Translations under genes and position numbers: made by a program
The notes under the pieces: model-generated
What the model saw: the letters and a program-made list of their open reading frames with translations, nothing else
Databases searched by the model: none
What the model was told of the DNA's origin: nothing
Assembly: GCA_031772625.1 (NCBI GenBank)
Contig: CM062812.1
Location: forward strand, 729,280,300-729,344,299
Source of the DNA: Pinus tabuliformis
Lineage: Eukaryota > Streptophyta > Pinopsida > Pinales > Pinaceae
Length of the DNA: 64,000 nt
Reading direction: 5' to 3'
Part shown: in pieces, positions 1-12,352 of the stretch
How the letters are laid out: the number at the start of each line of letters is the position of its first letter
How positions within the stretch are numbered: position 1 is the stretch's first letter

Positions 1-236
1 CATCCTCTCAGGGTAAGGATACTCCCTGATCCTTAGGTTATATGGTAGGGTGCTCCATCTCCTTCGGCATGGTTGTTGGCTTTCATCCCTAGAAGTATCA
101 AGGTGTTCTCAAAATGTGTGATTGCTTTTTCTTGTGTAGCTAGGTATCTTGGTGCAAGCTGCGGATCATTCGCGATGATGTTGTGGGTACTAATTACAAC
201 CATTGAATTTATCTATTCTATTCTAATGTAAAGGGG

Positions 237-2650
237 CTACCTTTCTTCTCTTTTGAACGACCTCTTCACCTCCTTAGCCCTGGCCTCCTCATGATTCATC
301 CATGATGCAAGGGCCATTAGTTGTAAGTCCCCAAACATTGCATTGGGGTCCCACATATTTAAGTCCGTTAAGGCCAAGTTGTGTAAGTAGAATTCAGATA
401 TCTTGGCCTTATCCTCTAGGGTGCTCTTGTCACATAGTTCAATGAACTTCCTATAGTCTTGGAAAGGCATAGTCCCCTATTGTGCTAGTGTCTTGATATG
501 AAATTGCAGCCATTGATCTTTGAGGTACAAGACATATGATTTTCGTGGCATCCTGCACTAGAGTGCCTCCATGGAGAGGCTTTCCATGGTGGCCAATTGG
601 CTCTCTTTTTCCTGCAACTGCCTCCTTATCCATGTGTTTTCTGCCTCTAGTTGAGATATCATAATTTGTTCCATGTCTCTTATCTTACTCAACTCTCTGC
701 CCATCTCTAGTAGTTTTTCTTCCATATGGCCCACATCCTCTAATTTCTTTGATTTGGAAATTTTCATCCAACGATGTGTCCTTCCTCTCTCTTTCTCAAG
801 ATCAAAGAAGAGAGGGATGGAAATTTATGTGGTATTAGTCTAGTTCCCTCAATGAATATGTAATAAGAGCTCAGATTGGGTTGTGTGCTACATTCCTATA
901 GCTCTTGGAACTCTCCCTTAGATGTCTTTGGAGAAGCTACCCTGTCCTGCACTTGTGTTGCTGCTTCCTTTCCTTCCCTCTATCCCGGCTGTCCTTCATG
1001 TAGATATTTCTATGTTTCCTATAGTGCTAATAGAGTTTCCTGTAGGACTGTCTTAGGATCCCATAGAAGGATTTTTCCTTTCTGAAATGGGGTCAAAGGT
1101 GCGTTTTCTTTCTTTGTTGATGTTGATCTGGTTATAGACTTCCTAACATAGGTGATGGGAGACTTCAGGGAAGCTTGTTTTGATGTTCCCTCTTCACATT
1201 TTATTTCCAATGAAACTAGCTTTTCTTGCTCTTGTGGTGACTCCTCAATTGTGATTGGAGTCTTGGTGGGTGTTTGTGGTTTCCCTTGTTTAATATTGGC
1301 ATCACTCCTTGTTTTTAAATAGAGGGGAGTATGCCTCTGTCTTTTCCCTTTTGACTTGACAACTGTGCTTAGGGTAGTCAAGGCAGCACTTTCCTCGTTC
1401 TCAGTGGGTTCAGGAGACAACCATGGAGATTCCTCCCCTTCCTTGGTATGTTCATGATAGCTTGCTTCTTCCTTCTGATCTTCCTCCTCACCTTTCTCTT
1501 ATCCTTCTTCTTCGTTTGTTTCTTCCTCCTTTGTTTTCTCTATTTGTGGCTCCTCTTCCTCCTATCGTTCTTCTTCTTCCTCTTCTTATGCCTCCTCTTC
1601 AGCACTAGATGTATTGTCCCTATCATATTCAAAGGCTTTTATTTCAATCAGAGCCTCTCTATCCATGTATCTAAATGTGGACCTTTGATTAGGGATTCTT
1701 AGCTAGCTCAAGGCATCCTCTAGTATTAGCTTAATAAATCCATGGTGTGCTAATTGCTGATGTTTTCCCTCTTGGACCTTTAGGCTCAAGTCTATTATTG
1801 ATTGCATCAAGAAGTAGGGTACATTAAGTCTTCTGTCAATGGGTATCTCCTCTCCAAATATCAACTCATCGACCAGTATAAATTGGTAGCGATGGATTAT
1901 AATGAGCCTTCCTTCACAAGAGATATATTTGAGAATATGTAGCTCACCTCATTCCAAGGATAAGGAAGGATTTCCCTTATTATCCCATTTTTGTCCTTAA
2001 TTGGCTCTTCATCCATTAACAAGAAGTTTTTCTTTGCAAAGTACTTGCAGCCTTATCTTCCTTTCTCCATTACATCCCTTGAGGAAGTGTAGTGATTCTG
2101 CTAATTACCTGAGGAGTAATTGTAATTGACAGTCCCCTTACCACAGTAGTAGCATTGCTTCTATCCCGTGGGTTAAGTGTCATTGAAAATTATTGAGCTA
2201 CATCATCATCATACCCTCTGAGCAACTCAAATAATCCCAACCAGTCATGCCTTCTAAATATTTCTGCCACAGGGGCATGAAGATGTGTCCTGGATATCTC
2301 TGTGGGTTCCCTTTTGTTAAATGTTTTTGTCATGTCTCTTCTCTAGATATATGATTGTATGGAGTTTGGTAGGATAACCTTAGTGTTTCTAGGGTGACTA
2401 AGAGTTTATAATATTGGTGGATGGCTGCAATTTATGTCTATCTCCACACAACTTTTAAATTTCACATAATTCTGTCTAAAACCCCAGGCCCACTATAATC
2501 ACTTAGAAAAATCAGATTTTTTTATTTTCCTAGATATTAATTCATAAAATGGGAGATATGGGCCCCATACCCTTCACTATGATGCTTAGGATGAGGATAA
2601 TTGTTGAGAAATTGGACCCTAGGCATCCCCTTGCAGAGTTCTCTATGAAT
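237..2650 (-). pseudogene. Athila-type coding region downstream of pol
   Basis: Several minus-strand coding stretches can be followed: around 1740-1920 (containing DELIFGEEIPIDRRLNVPYF), a Glu-rich acidic tract at about 1425-1615, a basic Lys/Thr-rich stretch at 1019-1420, a heptad-rich probable coiled coil at 558-767, and a Trp/Met-containing segment at 237-470. Athila-type elements carry a gene here, sometimes called env-like and sometimes a plant transposon protein. I see no convincing signal peptide or membrane segment, so an envelope function is not supported. It lies 3' of the integrase and would belong to the same transcript. It is broken. The product is otherwise unrecognised. Confidence 0.5.
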
Positions 2651-4240
2651 TCCAATGCTTCTTGTAGCTCTTTGCGTTTCTTGTAGTTATGTTTCTTGTA
2701 GGGTGGCCAGAACATGTTTGCTTCCTCGATGGCTCTGCAAGGTGGTCCCAGTCTTCTCTAATCTCGAAATGAACAAATGGTGCATGATAGTTTGGAATGT
2801 TTGATATTTATGGTCGATTCCTTGGAGAATTGCATTGCTTGGCAGTGTACAAGATTTCCTCTTTGGGACCATTGACCCACAGTTAGTTATCATGCAGCCT
2901 CCCCTCGTAATCATCACCTACTCTCACACAACTTAACTTGACCACCTTTTCAACTCATTTTCCTTGATGTGACATTCCAACGTGTCATGATGACTATGAG
3001 TTCACTTTTTGTTTTCGAGTTGAGGATGGATAGGTTAATTGGCCACCTCCAGCTTATAAAATTGAACCTTTTCATATTCCTACACTTTTATCATATCGTA
3101 GTTAGGGAAGAATTCAGAGGAGGTTCCATACCTTTGCCTTCATTTGCTTGGTTGATGAATGCTAGAGGGTGACTCTGTTGTGCTTTTTTTGTTCAGGTAA
3201 GTTCTTTTCCTTGGTCACTTTTCTATATATTTCTTCCTATTGATGTGGTTGTCTTCTTTGTTGTTATGTGCAGGCGCTTTGCCTTTGTTGTTTCTGTTGA
3301 GCTCTTGATAGCATACATAATTCCTGCAGGGGTGTTTGAGCACTTTAATTGCATGGATGGTGAAGGAGAATGCATGGAGAAACTGCTATTGTGATAACAC
3401 ACGCTGCTACATGGTTTCCTGTTGTTACTATAGGGCATCCTGTAGCTTCCTTTCTTCATCATTTTTTTTCTTTTTGTTTTCACTTGGTGGAGGAATGGGT
3501 GGTGATGTAGGAGTGGAAGGATGGAAATGGAGGATATGGAATGGTAGGTGGGTGAGGCCAATGATGGCATGACCCTTGGGCTCTCTTTTTTTTTTTAATT
3601 TGTTTTTCATTTTCCTTAGTGGTTTTTTATGGACACAGAGGTTGGTATGGTCATGAGTTGGTGTTGGGTGACAGGTGGTGAGGTGTATGGTTCATGTTTT
3701 CACCCTAGTATAGGCTTGTATTATCATTTTCCAATTAGGACTTCATTCCAGTAGTGTTTCAAGACATCCTGTTATACTTGAGGAAACTCCTATAGTAACT
3801 ACAAGAAACCGTGTAGAAGCTAGAAAATTACATAAAAATTGGTTTTGGATGCCTAAAAGTGAGGATATATGATGGGGACATTATAGGTATCAAATATTTG
3901 AAATGAATGGAGGAATAATGGTTGTTATTCCTAGCTTGCTGACCCTTGAACTCTGAGTCCTTGGTTTCCTTTAAAAGACTGCAAAAATCACATAATTCTA
4001 TTATTGGGTAGGTTTGAGGTCCCTACCATGGCATTTTATTTCTTTTTTATTTTTTCTTTTCTCTTTTTATTTTAAAGACACATAGGTCACCTCAAAGGAG
4101 GTTTTCAACTTGTTTTCCTACCCTAGGCACCTCCAAGAAGGTTTTCACCTAGGTCCCTTATTATTTTTTCCTTTTTTCTTATTTATTTTTTATTTTCTCC
4201 ATTCTTTTCCCAAAAATAAAAATTTTCTTCAAGAATTTGG
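2651..4240 (-). other. Spacer between gypsy integrase and downstream region
   Basis: No gene recognised. The stretch is T- and GT-rich on the plus strand (T-rich runs near 3455-3480, 3580-3605 and 4040-4070). A 115-residue minus-strand frame at 3223-3570 is low-complexity and matches nothing I know. It is probably the non-coding spacer of the gypsy fossil. Confidence 0.4.
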
Positions 4241-4249
4241 TGAGCTAGA

Positions 4250-5450
4250 AGCTGAGACACTTCCAAACACATTCACTTCATTACTGATGGTACTGATGAA
4301 ATCTTCCCTTGACAGAGGTCTTTTATAGGATTTCAATCTGTATCCATTGATAAGCAAGGGGATACCTTCTTCATCAATGGTCCTTATTTTCACAACCCCA
4401 TTGTCATGGCACTTTTCTATCAGATATGGGCCCCATCATCTCGTCATCAATTTTCCATTGAGGTCCTTGAACCTAGAGTCATAGAGTAGAGCCCAATCTC
4501 CTTCTTGAAAAAAAAAAACCTTTGATGTTTTTTTGATGCCAAACCTTTCTTTGTGTTTGAACAACTTCTGTGTGTAGGAGGGCCTACATCTGGAATTCAT
4601 CTAAACCATTAAGCTGGAGCAACCTCTCTTGTTGTGCCTTTGTAACATCCAAATCCAACTATGTTTCCATTCTCAAAGTGTTGTACTCAAACTCAATGGA
4701 GAGCAGAGCCTTCTTCCCATAGACCAATTCATAAGGGGTGAAACCAGTGGTTGTCTTCCAAGTTGTATTATACGCCCAAGTGGCCTCCACTCATCTGTCA
4801 GCCCAATATTTTCTACTGCTACTCACAACCTTGGTGAGAATGCCTTTCAATGCTCTGTTAGTAACCTCTACTTGTCCATTGGCTTGAAGATGATAAGAAG
4901 TTGACTTCCTGTGTTTGATCTTATGCTACCTAAAAAAATTCTCAATTAGGTGTGATGTGAATTGGGCTCCCCGATCAGTGACTATTTCTCTAGGGTACCC
5001 AAACTTGTAGAATATATTCTCCCATAAAAAATCAGCCACTTTTTGTTTTGTTGCTGCCTAGACAACCTTGGCTTCAGCCCACTTTTTCAAATAATCAATG
5101 CATACAATTATGTACTTTTTCTGCCCTGATGGTGGATCAATAGGCCAAATGAAATACATGCCCCACTTGTCAAATGGCTCAAGAGTCACCGAAGGCTAAA
5201 AAGGAATTTCATCCTTGGGAGTAGGTTTCCCCATCCTTTGGCATTGATCACATCGAATGGTGTATCTTCTTCCATCTTGGTGGAGAGTGGGCCAGTAGTA
5301 ACCAAATTGCAGTACCTTGAAGGTTATACTCTTGGCTACAAAGTGAACTCCACACAGCCCATCACGACAAACGAGAAGGATGTCATAGAATTCTTCCCCC
5401 CTAGCACATCTCCTAAAAATTTGATATGGGGCTAGCTTGAAGAGATTTCC
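4250..5450 (-). pseudogene. Ty3/gypsy integrase relic
   Basis: Minus-strand translation across this interval gives, in order, a core-domain start (type CIDYLKKWAEAK, near 5.1 kb), the central core with TDRGAQFTSH (near 4.97 kb), an ANGQVEV-type block (4.87 kb), an AYNTTWKTTTG block (4.78 kb) and a C-terminal tail with a GPY-like motif (4.43 kb). Integrase inserts the reverse-transcribed DNA into the host genome. The block order and wording fit plant non-chromovirus Ty3/gypsy. It is broken and belongs with the RT-RNase H region to its right. Confidence 0.8.
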
Positions 5451-5599
5451 CCCAATCCAAGTGAATGGGGCGCTCTTTCATACAATTCTACTTTTTTTTT
5501 AGAGGACAGATTTGGAGGGAACTATGTAGCCACTAAGTAGCTGGCTATATCAACAAACCATGGAGAGAGAACTAAAATAGAGAATAAATGCTCATCTGG

Positions 5600-6900
5600 C
5601 AGTTGATCATCAACCATTCGTTCCCTCACCTGCAGGCAAAGCAAGTCTAGACAAAAAAAGAGTAACTACATTTTCTCTACCAAGCTTATCAATGATAGTT
5701 AGATCAAACCGTTGGAATAAAAGAAACCATCTAATAATTTTGGAATTCACATAAGTATTGTTCATCAAATATTTAATAGAAGCGTTGTAAGTATGTACAA
5801 AGGTTTGGTAACTAGTGATGTAGTGTCTAAATTTATTCAAGGAATGAACAACATCTAGGAGTTCTTTTTCAATCACAATATAGTTCAATTCAACCTTGAA
5901 CACATTTTTTCTAATGAAATAAATGGCGTAAGGAAACTTTTCATCTATCTAGCCTAGAGCTTCTCCTATAGCTTTGTCATAGGCATTAGCATGGATGTGG
6001 AGAGGAGGAGCCAAATTTGGGCCTCGGACTATGGGTGTAGTAGTCAACTTGTCCTTTAAGGTTTCTAGGGCCTCTTGGCAGCTTTATGACCAACAAAATT
6101 CAAAGTCCTTGGCCAATAGTCCAAACAAAGGTGAGGCTACTTTTTTGAAGTCCTTTATGAATCTCTTATAGTATCTAGCTAAGCCCAAGAAACTTCTGAC
6201 ATCCCTCTACTTCTGAGGAGTAGGGACCCTCTTTATGATAACAAATTTATTTGGGTCCACTTGTAGTCCTTCTTGGGATATTGAGTGACCTAGAACAGTC
6301 CCTGCATTAATAAAAAACTCACACTTCTCAGGGCTAAGGGATAGGTTCATTTATATGCACTTATTTAATACTTTCCCCAAGTTAAAGAGAGCCTCTAGGA
6401 AGTCACACCCATAGGGAGTGAAATCATCCATATAGATTTCTATAGAGTCATGGACTAGCTCTGAAAAGATGCTCAAAACTGCCCTTTGAAAAGTCGCAGT
6501 GGCATTAGATAATCCAAAAGGAAGGACCTTATAGGAAAATGTGCCCCGAGGACAAGTGAAGGTGGTTTTATATTGGACCTCTAGGTTGATATGGATCTGA
6601 TTGTAACCACTGAATCCATCTAGGAAAGAGAAGAACTTCTTCCCTGCAAGAACATCCAAGACTTAATCAATGAAAGGTAGAGGAAAATGGTATTTTTTTG
6701 TGGATTTTTTTAACTCTATGTAGTCCACACAGATCCTCCATTTTCCATTCTTCTTTAGGACCAGAACTAGAGGAGACACCCTGTCACTATGTGAGATGGG
6801 GTAAATGAACCCAACATCCAACAACTTCTCTAGTTCTTATTTAACTATGCCTTTGAGGTTTGGGTTCATTCTCCTCTAAGGTTGGTGCAATGGCTTGCAG
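5600..6900 (-). pseudogene. Ty3/gypsy reverse transcriptase and RNase H relic
   Basis: The RT palm lies at 6351-6659 on the minus strand: FSGYNQIHI, then LPFGLSNATATFQR, then the catalytic YMDDFTPYG. The RT-connection/RNase H part is at 5610-5903, with EKELLDVVHSLNKFRHYI and a terminal ENVVTLFLSR block, matching the plant gypsy pattern. These enzymes copy the element RNA into DNA. The surrounding sequence at 5.95-6.3 and 6.7-6.9 kb continues the same domains in other frames. Broken fossil. Confidence 0.85.
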
Positions 6901-6999
6901 CCTTCCTTGATGTCAATTTGGTGAGTACACACCGCAGGGTGCACTCCCTTCATTTCCTTATAACTCCAAGCAAAGGCATCCATATTCTCTCTTAGCATG

Positions 7000-7900
7000 T
7001 CACATAAATCCTTTTCTTGATGTGCAGAGAGAGGGGTTGATTTTCAATGTTTTAGCTAGACCAAATTCTATCATATTTACATGAGTAGGACTTGAGTCAG
7101 CTAGGCAAAAATCAATCCAAGGGATATCTTCAGCTTTCTTTACTAACTCATCAAGAGACATGGTGTTGGGGGGCTCATTTTGGAGGATTTGATCAATTAG
7201 GTTGTCTTCATTAGGTTGCCCCCCTCCTGTAGTAGCATCTAGGGTACAAATTGGGCAAGATGTGGCATGGTATAATTCATATTTGTCCTCCTCTTCCAAC
7301 CATAAGGGTAACTCATTCTCTAGACATGGTTGAGAAGTAGGGTATAAGACCAATTATTTGGAGAAATTTCCATTTTTAATGGTCATATTACCAACCCTGC
7401 AACTGATGTAAGCATGAGGAGTGGCTAGCCATGTCCTTCCAAGGATGAGAGGATAACCATTGAACTTGGTCTTAGGATGGAGAAGTAAGAAGTCAGCAGG
7501 GTATTACAAGGAATCAATGGAGACCATCGCATCCTCAACAACTCGCTCAGGAGCTACTGTTGATTTGTCTGCAAGCTGCAAGACTGTTGTGGTCTTCCTT
7601 AATGATCCTTGGAGATGTAGTTTAAGCATAGTTTCCTTAGTCATCACATTTATGTCAACCCCAAGATCAATTAAGGTTTGGAGGACAATGACACCATCAA
7701 TGCGCACATCTACCACAGGACTTGTAGGGTCTAGATACTTCGGGAAAATCACTCTTCCCAACATTAAGCTAGACAAGACATTAATGGTAGGAGTATCTTT
7801 CTTTTTCCTCTCAGGATATTTGAAGAATTTCTCCTTGATTAACATTTTTTATATGGGGACATCCTTGAAATCTTGGAGTAGTGATATTTTAACATAAATT
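7000..7900 (-). pseudogene. Ty3/gypsy protease relic and protease-RT spacer
   Basis: At 7504-7845 on the minus strand the reading shows a retropepsin-like region: a segment ending in a DINVMT-type block that follows the catalytic loop position, then a LQLADKS strand, as in plant gypsy aspartic proteases. The protease cleaves the Gag-Pol polyprotein. The 117-residue stretch at 7000-7353, with two cysteines and acidic residues, fills the usual linker between protease and RT. Broken fossil. Confidence 0.7.
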
Positions 7901-8950
7901 TTTCAATTCACCTAGAAGTTCAGTCTCTTTTGGGGTGTGTTGGCTAGGATTGATTAATCTCCTAGGAAAAGGAGGTGGGTTGGCTTGAGGAACACTCTCT
8001 TCCTTTTCCTCTTCAAGTTCCTCAGGTGGAGATGGAGGTTGCTTATCTAGAAGCACTCTTCCACACTTGAAGTTGATTTCTTGAGTTTCCACAACATAGG
8101 TAGGGTAGGATGTCTCTCCACTATAGACATATTGTGCCTGCTTGTTGTTTAGGTTCAGATTTGGCTGGGAAGGTATCTAAGGTTGCTTAGGTGGAGCATG
8201 GTGAAGGATTTGTTGCTAAGATGGACATGGAGGAAGTAAGGCCAGATATTGGTTGTATGGGGACCTCCACCCCTATGATGGTGTACTCCATTGAGGTTGT
8301 GGGGGAGCATATGGCTAAAATGATTGATTGGCAGGTTGGGAGTGGTATTGAGGTGCAAAATACCAAAGAGAAGGTGTGGATCATAAATGATGACCAGGAT
8401 GACAGCAAGGGGGAATGGATGCATTCTCATTGGGGTTGTAATATGAATAAGACGCCCCTTGCATGCCCCATTGGTATGGTCGAGGTCCTTGAGGCCTCCA
8501 TTGGTTGATATACCAGAGTTGTTTAGTCACACCTTTAGTTCCTTGATACACAAATTTAAGTCCACGAAGAGAAGGGCACTTGTCCATGGAGTGGTTTTCT
8601 TCATAGACCAAGAAAACATCTATAAGATTCAATGGACATTCATTTCTAGGGTGCTTCCTGGTGCATCTAGGGCAAAAGACAACTAAGGTTCTTTCTACTT
8701 CCTCTTGTTTCCTCTTGATTTGCATGGTGCTCATTTGTAGAGCAAGGGTATGCGACATCTCACTCTTAACATCTTCAAACATGTTCCCAATTTCACTTTT
8801 GATGGATGTTTTGGAGGATGAAATTGCCAAAGCTTGACTAGCCTTACCCTTCTTTTTGGCTTCCCTGGAATGATTTCTGAAAATTGTCTTGATATCATCA
8901 TAAGATAACTGGTAGATGTCCCCTCCTTACAACATGTTTAGGGTTTCTAG
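7890..8950 (-). pseudogene. Ty3/gypsy gag relic with Cys/His motifs
   Basis: The best segment (8381-8830, minus) holds two Cys/His clusters: CPRCTRKHPRNECP and, further on, an H-x-MDKCPSLRGLK motif. A Gln/Pro/Tyr-rich tail with RPQGPRPYQWGMQG follows. Gag packages the element RNA; the Cys/His clusters would be its nucleic-acid-binding part. This gag type reminds me of conifer gypsy families, but that rests on memory only. The expected N-terminal capsid part is not visible before the junction at 8959. Broken fossil. Confidence 0.7.
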
Positions 8951-8958
8951 GAGATCGG

Positions 8959-9633
8959 CCAAAAATCAACGATAAAGTAAACTAATATTATCATAAGAGA
9001 ATAATGATCTGAGGAACTAAGATTGTCGCAAGCAAATAATTTTCAAAATGGCATGGTTTCGCCATCCATTTTTAAAATGGACGCGTCATGCTTAAATTAA
9101 AGATATTTTGAAGTTTATCATAAGTAAAGTATACCACTTTCATTTATAAGGTTAATATGATCTCTAAATTGCATACATTTTTCACATAACGTAAATCACT
9201 TCCCTAATTTCACTTATCACTTCACTTATGGAGTCAAAAATAAGTCTCATATATATATAGTTAGTCATATTTTAAATCGACATCTCTCGCGGGTCAATAA
9301 CTAAAAACAATTATATATATATAGATTTGTCATAATCATGGTTTTGCAGTTCCTTTTAAAGCGATTAAACATAATATGGTGCCAACAAAAACTTCATATA
9401 AATATAAAAATTATAGTATAAATATAATGTTATAGTGTTGAAATTAGAAATTTATCTTTAAAAATATAATAAAAATATTTTATTTTAAAATTTCTTTATA
9501 AAATTTTTAAAATGAGAAAAACTATAATAATTATAAGTTAATATAACATATATTTTTGCATTTCTAGATTTGTCTGGCGTGAGTAATCCATAGATTTTTG
9601 AATATAATTAATTTTTTTTGAATATAATTAATT

Positions 9634-9670
<37 letters not shown>

Positions 9671-10300
9671 TATAATTTAGATTACAACAAACTGAAACTG
9701 GAACTTTATATTCACTTACTACTTGAGTTTAAAGCTTTACTTGGCCTAAAGATTATTTATGCATTAGGGTTGTATGACTTTATGAATTAGAAAAAACACT
9801 AATTTTAAATTTTTTGTACCTATATTTCGGTTATAAATAATGTAAGTTAATTTTGATATAAATAAAATATTAATTTACAGAAAATAAGACTAAAATATTT
9901 TGAAAAGAAAATAGAAATGAAATAATTTCATGTAATATTAATTTTTGAATCAATTAAATTATGATCATGTAAATTTGATTAATAATTTTTAATAGATTTT
10001 AATATGGTTTTATTAAATAATTAATACATAATAACTAATAATATTAATTGAGAACAAAATTAGAACAATTCTTACCACTAGTAACATTAACTATTAATTA
10101 ACATTATAGTTTGAAATTTAATAAGAAATACCATAAGTTCTCTTCAATACAAACCACATTATATTTCAAAAATACTATATATATTCATATATATAAAGTT
10201 GAACATTTCACTTCCAGATGATTGTGTCCAATGTTGGTGATGATGTGGTGGCAAGATAGATAATTAATTTTAAATTTTGGAGAGGTTTCCACCACCTCAC
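8959..10300. repeat. Block alpha, copy A
   Basis: AT-rich, no coding capacity. It is homologous to 37016-38035: both begin with CCAAAAATCAACGAT and both end in the stretch around GTCCAATGTTGGTGATGATG and CCACCACCTCA. Many small indels separate the copies. The shared left edge is preceded by unrelated DNA (gypsy gag here, AT-rich spacer at 37 kb), so it is a real boundary of the duplicated unit. A short TA microsatellite lies at 9640-9672. Confidence 0.7.
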
Positions 10301-12016
10301 TTGGCAACATGCATTAATCTCCTTCAATCCATCCATATTTCTCGTAAAAATTTGGGTTTCAAGCACCCAAATATGCTCTATCACTTCTATTTCCTTACTA
10401 GTCACAAAACTCATCTATATCGCCTCCCTTTTCTCACTTTCACTTGAGGGTTCTTGCATGGATTTTCTCTCACGCTCACTAAATCATGCAACAAGTAAGG
10501 GATATTCCTTATTAATTATGGGATATTCCTTATTCATTGGAGGTCTTCATAGAAGGTTTTGGTTTTTTCTTTGGGTTGCATTTTGTCTACCCCAGTTGTT
10601 GGAGCTTATTTGTCCAATGTGACTCTTCCGTTTGTAATGATGGCCTACTAGGGTGTTCATTATCATTAGGGTGACCTAGATTGAGTGGGAATTGGAGACT
10701 TGAGAGCTTGTTTTTTTGTTGAGTCTTTCGCATGACACTTTTAGGCCCATGTTCTCATTGACACTCAATTTGAGAATAATTTCATGTAAGACAAGTTTTA
10801 CATTAAATATGAAGGAATTTTGGATTCAAAGCTTCTCGAAAATCTTTTTGGCTGAATTCTTGACACTGGGAATACCAAAGGGTGACATAAGCACTACTTG
10901 CATATAATGTATTTATATTGGCACATGAAGGTTAATCATGAAAAGTACTTGTGGATAGATGGGATGCAATGGATAAAATTATGGAAAAACAGAATGAATT
11001 GAAGATGTTGTTGATGGTGTTAGAAGACAATCTCCCCACCTAAAAATAGGTGTTCATCCAAGCTCAGTAACTACACAAAGAAAAGTAGTAATGAAGACTA
11101 ACCACAAACTTGGAAAATTCCTTCTCTTTATGACTCCTAGGTTCCTTTTGTTGGTTTCTTTTCATAAATGTTTAGCCATTAATTTTACTACGTTAATAAT
11201 CTCTTGGATCTTTTTTTCCTAATGGGACATCTTTTGTTTACAATGGATTGTGTTTAGTCTTATGCATGCAATAAAAAACTATGGTCACTCCCTTATCTAT
11301 TCAGTGAGTTGGTTTCCCTACTATAGGGGCAACTCTTAACTTCTATAGTTTAATGCTTCACCCATTAATTTTTTTTGGAAAATGAATGAAAAGCAATTAG
11401 TTAATCTGCTTTTTGTTTCGCAAATGGTAGGCTAGAGAAAATTACCTATAGTTATTATAGTTTTGTAAATGATCAAATGGAAAATTTAACTAACAAAAAT
11501 AAATGAACATTACACATGCGTATGTCAAAGGAAGCTAATCCTCATCCATTGTTATAATACTATTTTGAGAGAAAAAATAATAAATTATATTAATATTGAA
11601 GATTAATAAATTTCCAATTAAATTATATTAATATTGTATTTTAAGAAAATAATTTATATTATTTTATTTTATTTAATTAGATAGAAAAAAATAAAAACTC
11701 ATAAGAATAAAAATAAAATAATTTTAAAAATCAATTATAATTTAAAAATGATTTACTTTAGCCCACAAGGTGTAGTTTAATTGGCTATTGCATTTTATAA
11801 AGTAATATATAAAAAATGTCATTCAAAGTTCAAATCCTTGTACGTCAAACAAAAAAATTTAATTAAATTTAATAATTTTTTTTTTTAAATTTGATTTCTT
11901 TTACTCTAAAATGTTTTATTAAATACATAAATAAATTCAAATTCAATAAAACTCTCTTTGGAACTCAAACATCCACCAAATTTAATTAAAAAATATATTT
12001 AAATATACTTTTTAAG
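10301..12016. other. AT-rich stretch with no gene; one SINE-like insertion
   Basis: No coding sequence recognised. This interval has no counterpart in block B, where a gypsy fossil occupies the corresponding place. Short frames near 10.7-10.9 kb look fortuitous. The only structured signal is the tRNA-like segment at 11761-11850. Confidence 0.45.
11761..11860 (+). mobile_element. tRNA-derived SINE head or tRNA-like relic
   Basis: A pol III-type internal promoter is visible: an A-box-like TAGTTTAATTGG at about 11773-11784 and a B-box-like AGTTCAAATCC at 11827-11837, spaced as in tRNA-derived SINEs. An A-rich stretch follows from 11848. The cloverleaf is not convincing, so it is not called as a functional tRNA. 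No target-site duplication was found. Confidence 0.45.
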
Positions 12017-12352
12017 TTGAAAAATAGATACTTAATCAAAACTATTTATTTTGTACCCGTGGAAAGCCATATTCTCTTTATATTATTAATCAAGGCTATA
12101 ATTAAGGAAACGTTAAAGTCAAATTCAACCGGATTTCCTTTTAAGAACAAACATTTACACCGTCCAAGTTTAAAAAAGAAGGCAATTCTCGACCAGCAGA
12201 ACGCCTTTGCAAAAGGGGACCTCCACACGTGTCACATTTATACCGACCTTAGCTTTAAAAGGTGCGATTCTGAACGAGCGGGGCACCTTTGCAACCTCCT
12301 ACCGTGCCAGTGGTCGCTCCAATCGGCCAGCCACCTGTTGCAAAGCCATCAA
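12017..12352. repeat. Module Z, copy A-left
   Basis: Shares a string of conserved patches with 24144-24847, 42557-42655 and 48577-49726: ATTAAGGAAACNTTAAAGTCAA, the ACCGTCC motif, CCTTAGCTTTAAAAGG, CGAGCGG, and CACCTTTGCAAC. It is GC-richer than its surroundings. No open frame is conserved between copies, so it is probably non-coding. It ends where virus-type module G begins at about 12353. Function unknown. Confidence 0.65.

Larger units (their letters stand above)
237..8950 (-). mobile_element. Ty3/gypsy fossil, Athila-like, with extra downstream coding region
   Basis: Read on the minus strand, the order is gag (about 8.9-8.1 kb), protease (7.85-7.5 kb), reverse transcriptase (6.9-6.3 kb), RNase H (5.9-5.6 kb), integrase (5.4-4.3 kb), then a further large coding region (2.65-0.24 kb). 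The RT active site reads YMDD followed by FTPYG, close to the form used by the Athila/Tat branch, and an extra coding region after pol is a known Athila-type trait. The element is broken, with well over ten interruptions, so it looks old. No LTR was recognised: the right side meets the A composite block at 8959, and the left side runs off the window. Confidence 0.8.

Noticed and set aside
11761-11850. Functional tRNA gene
   Set aside because: No complete cloverleaf could be drawn, and an A-rich stretch follows; a SINE or tRNA relic fits better.
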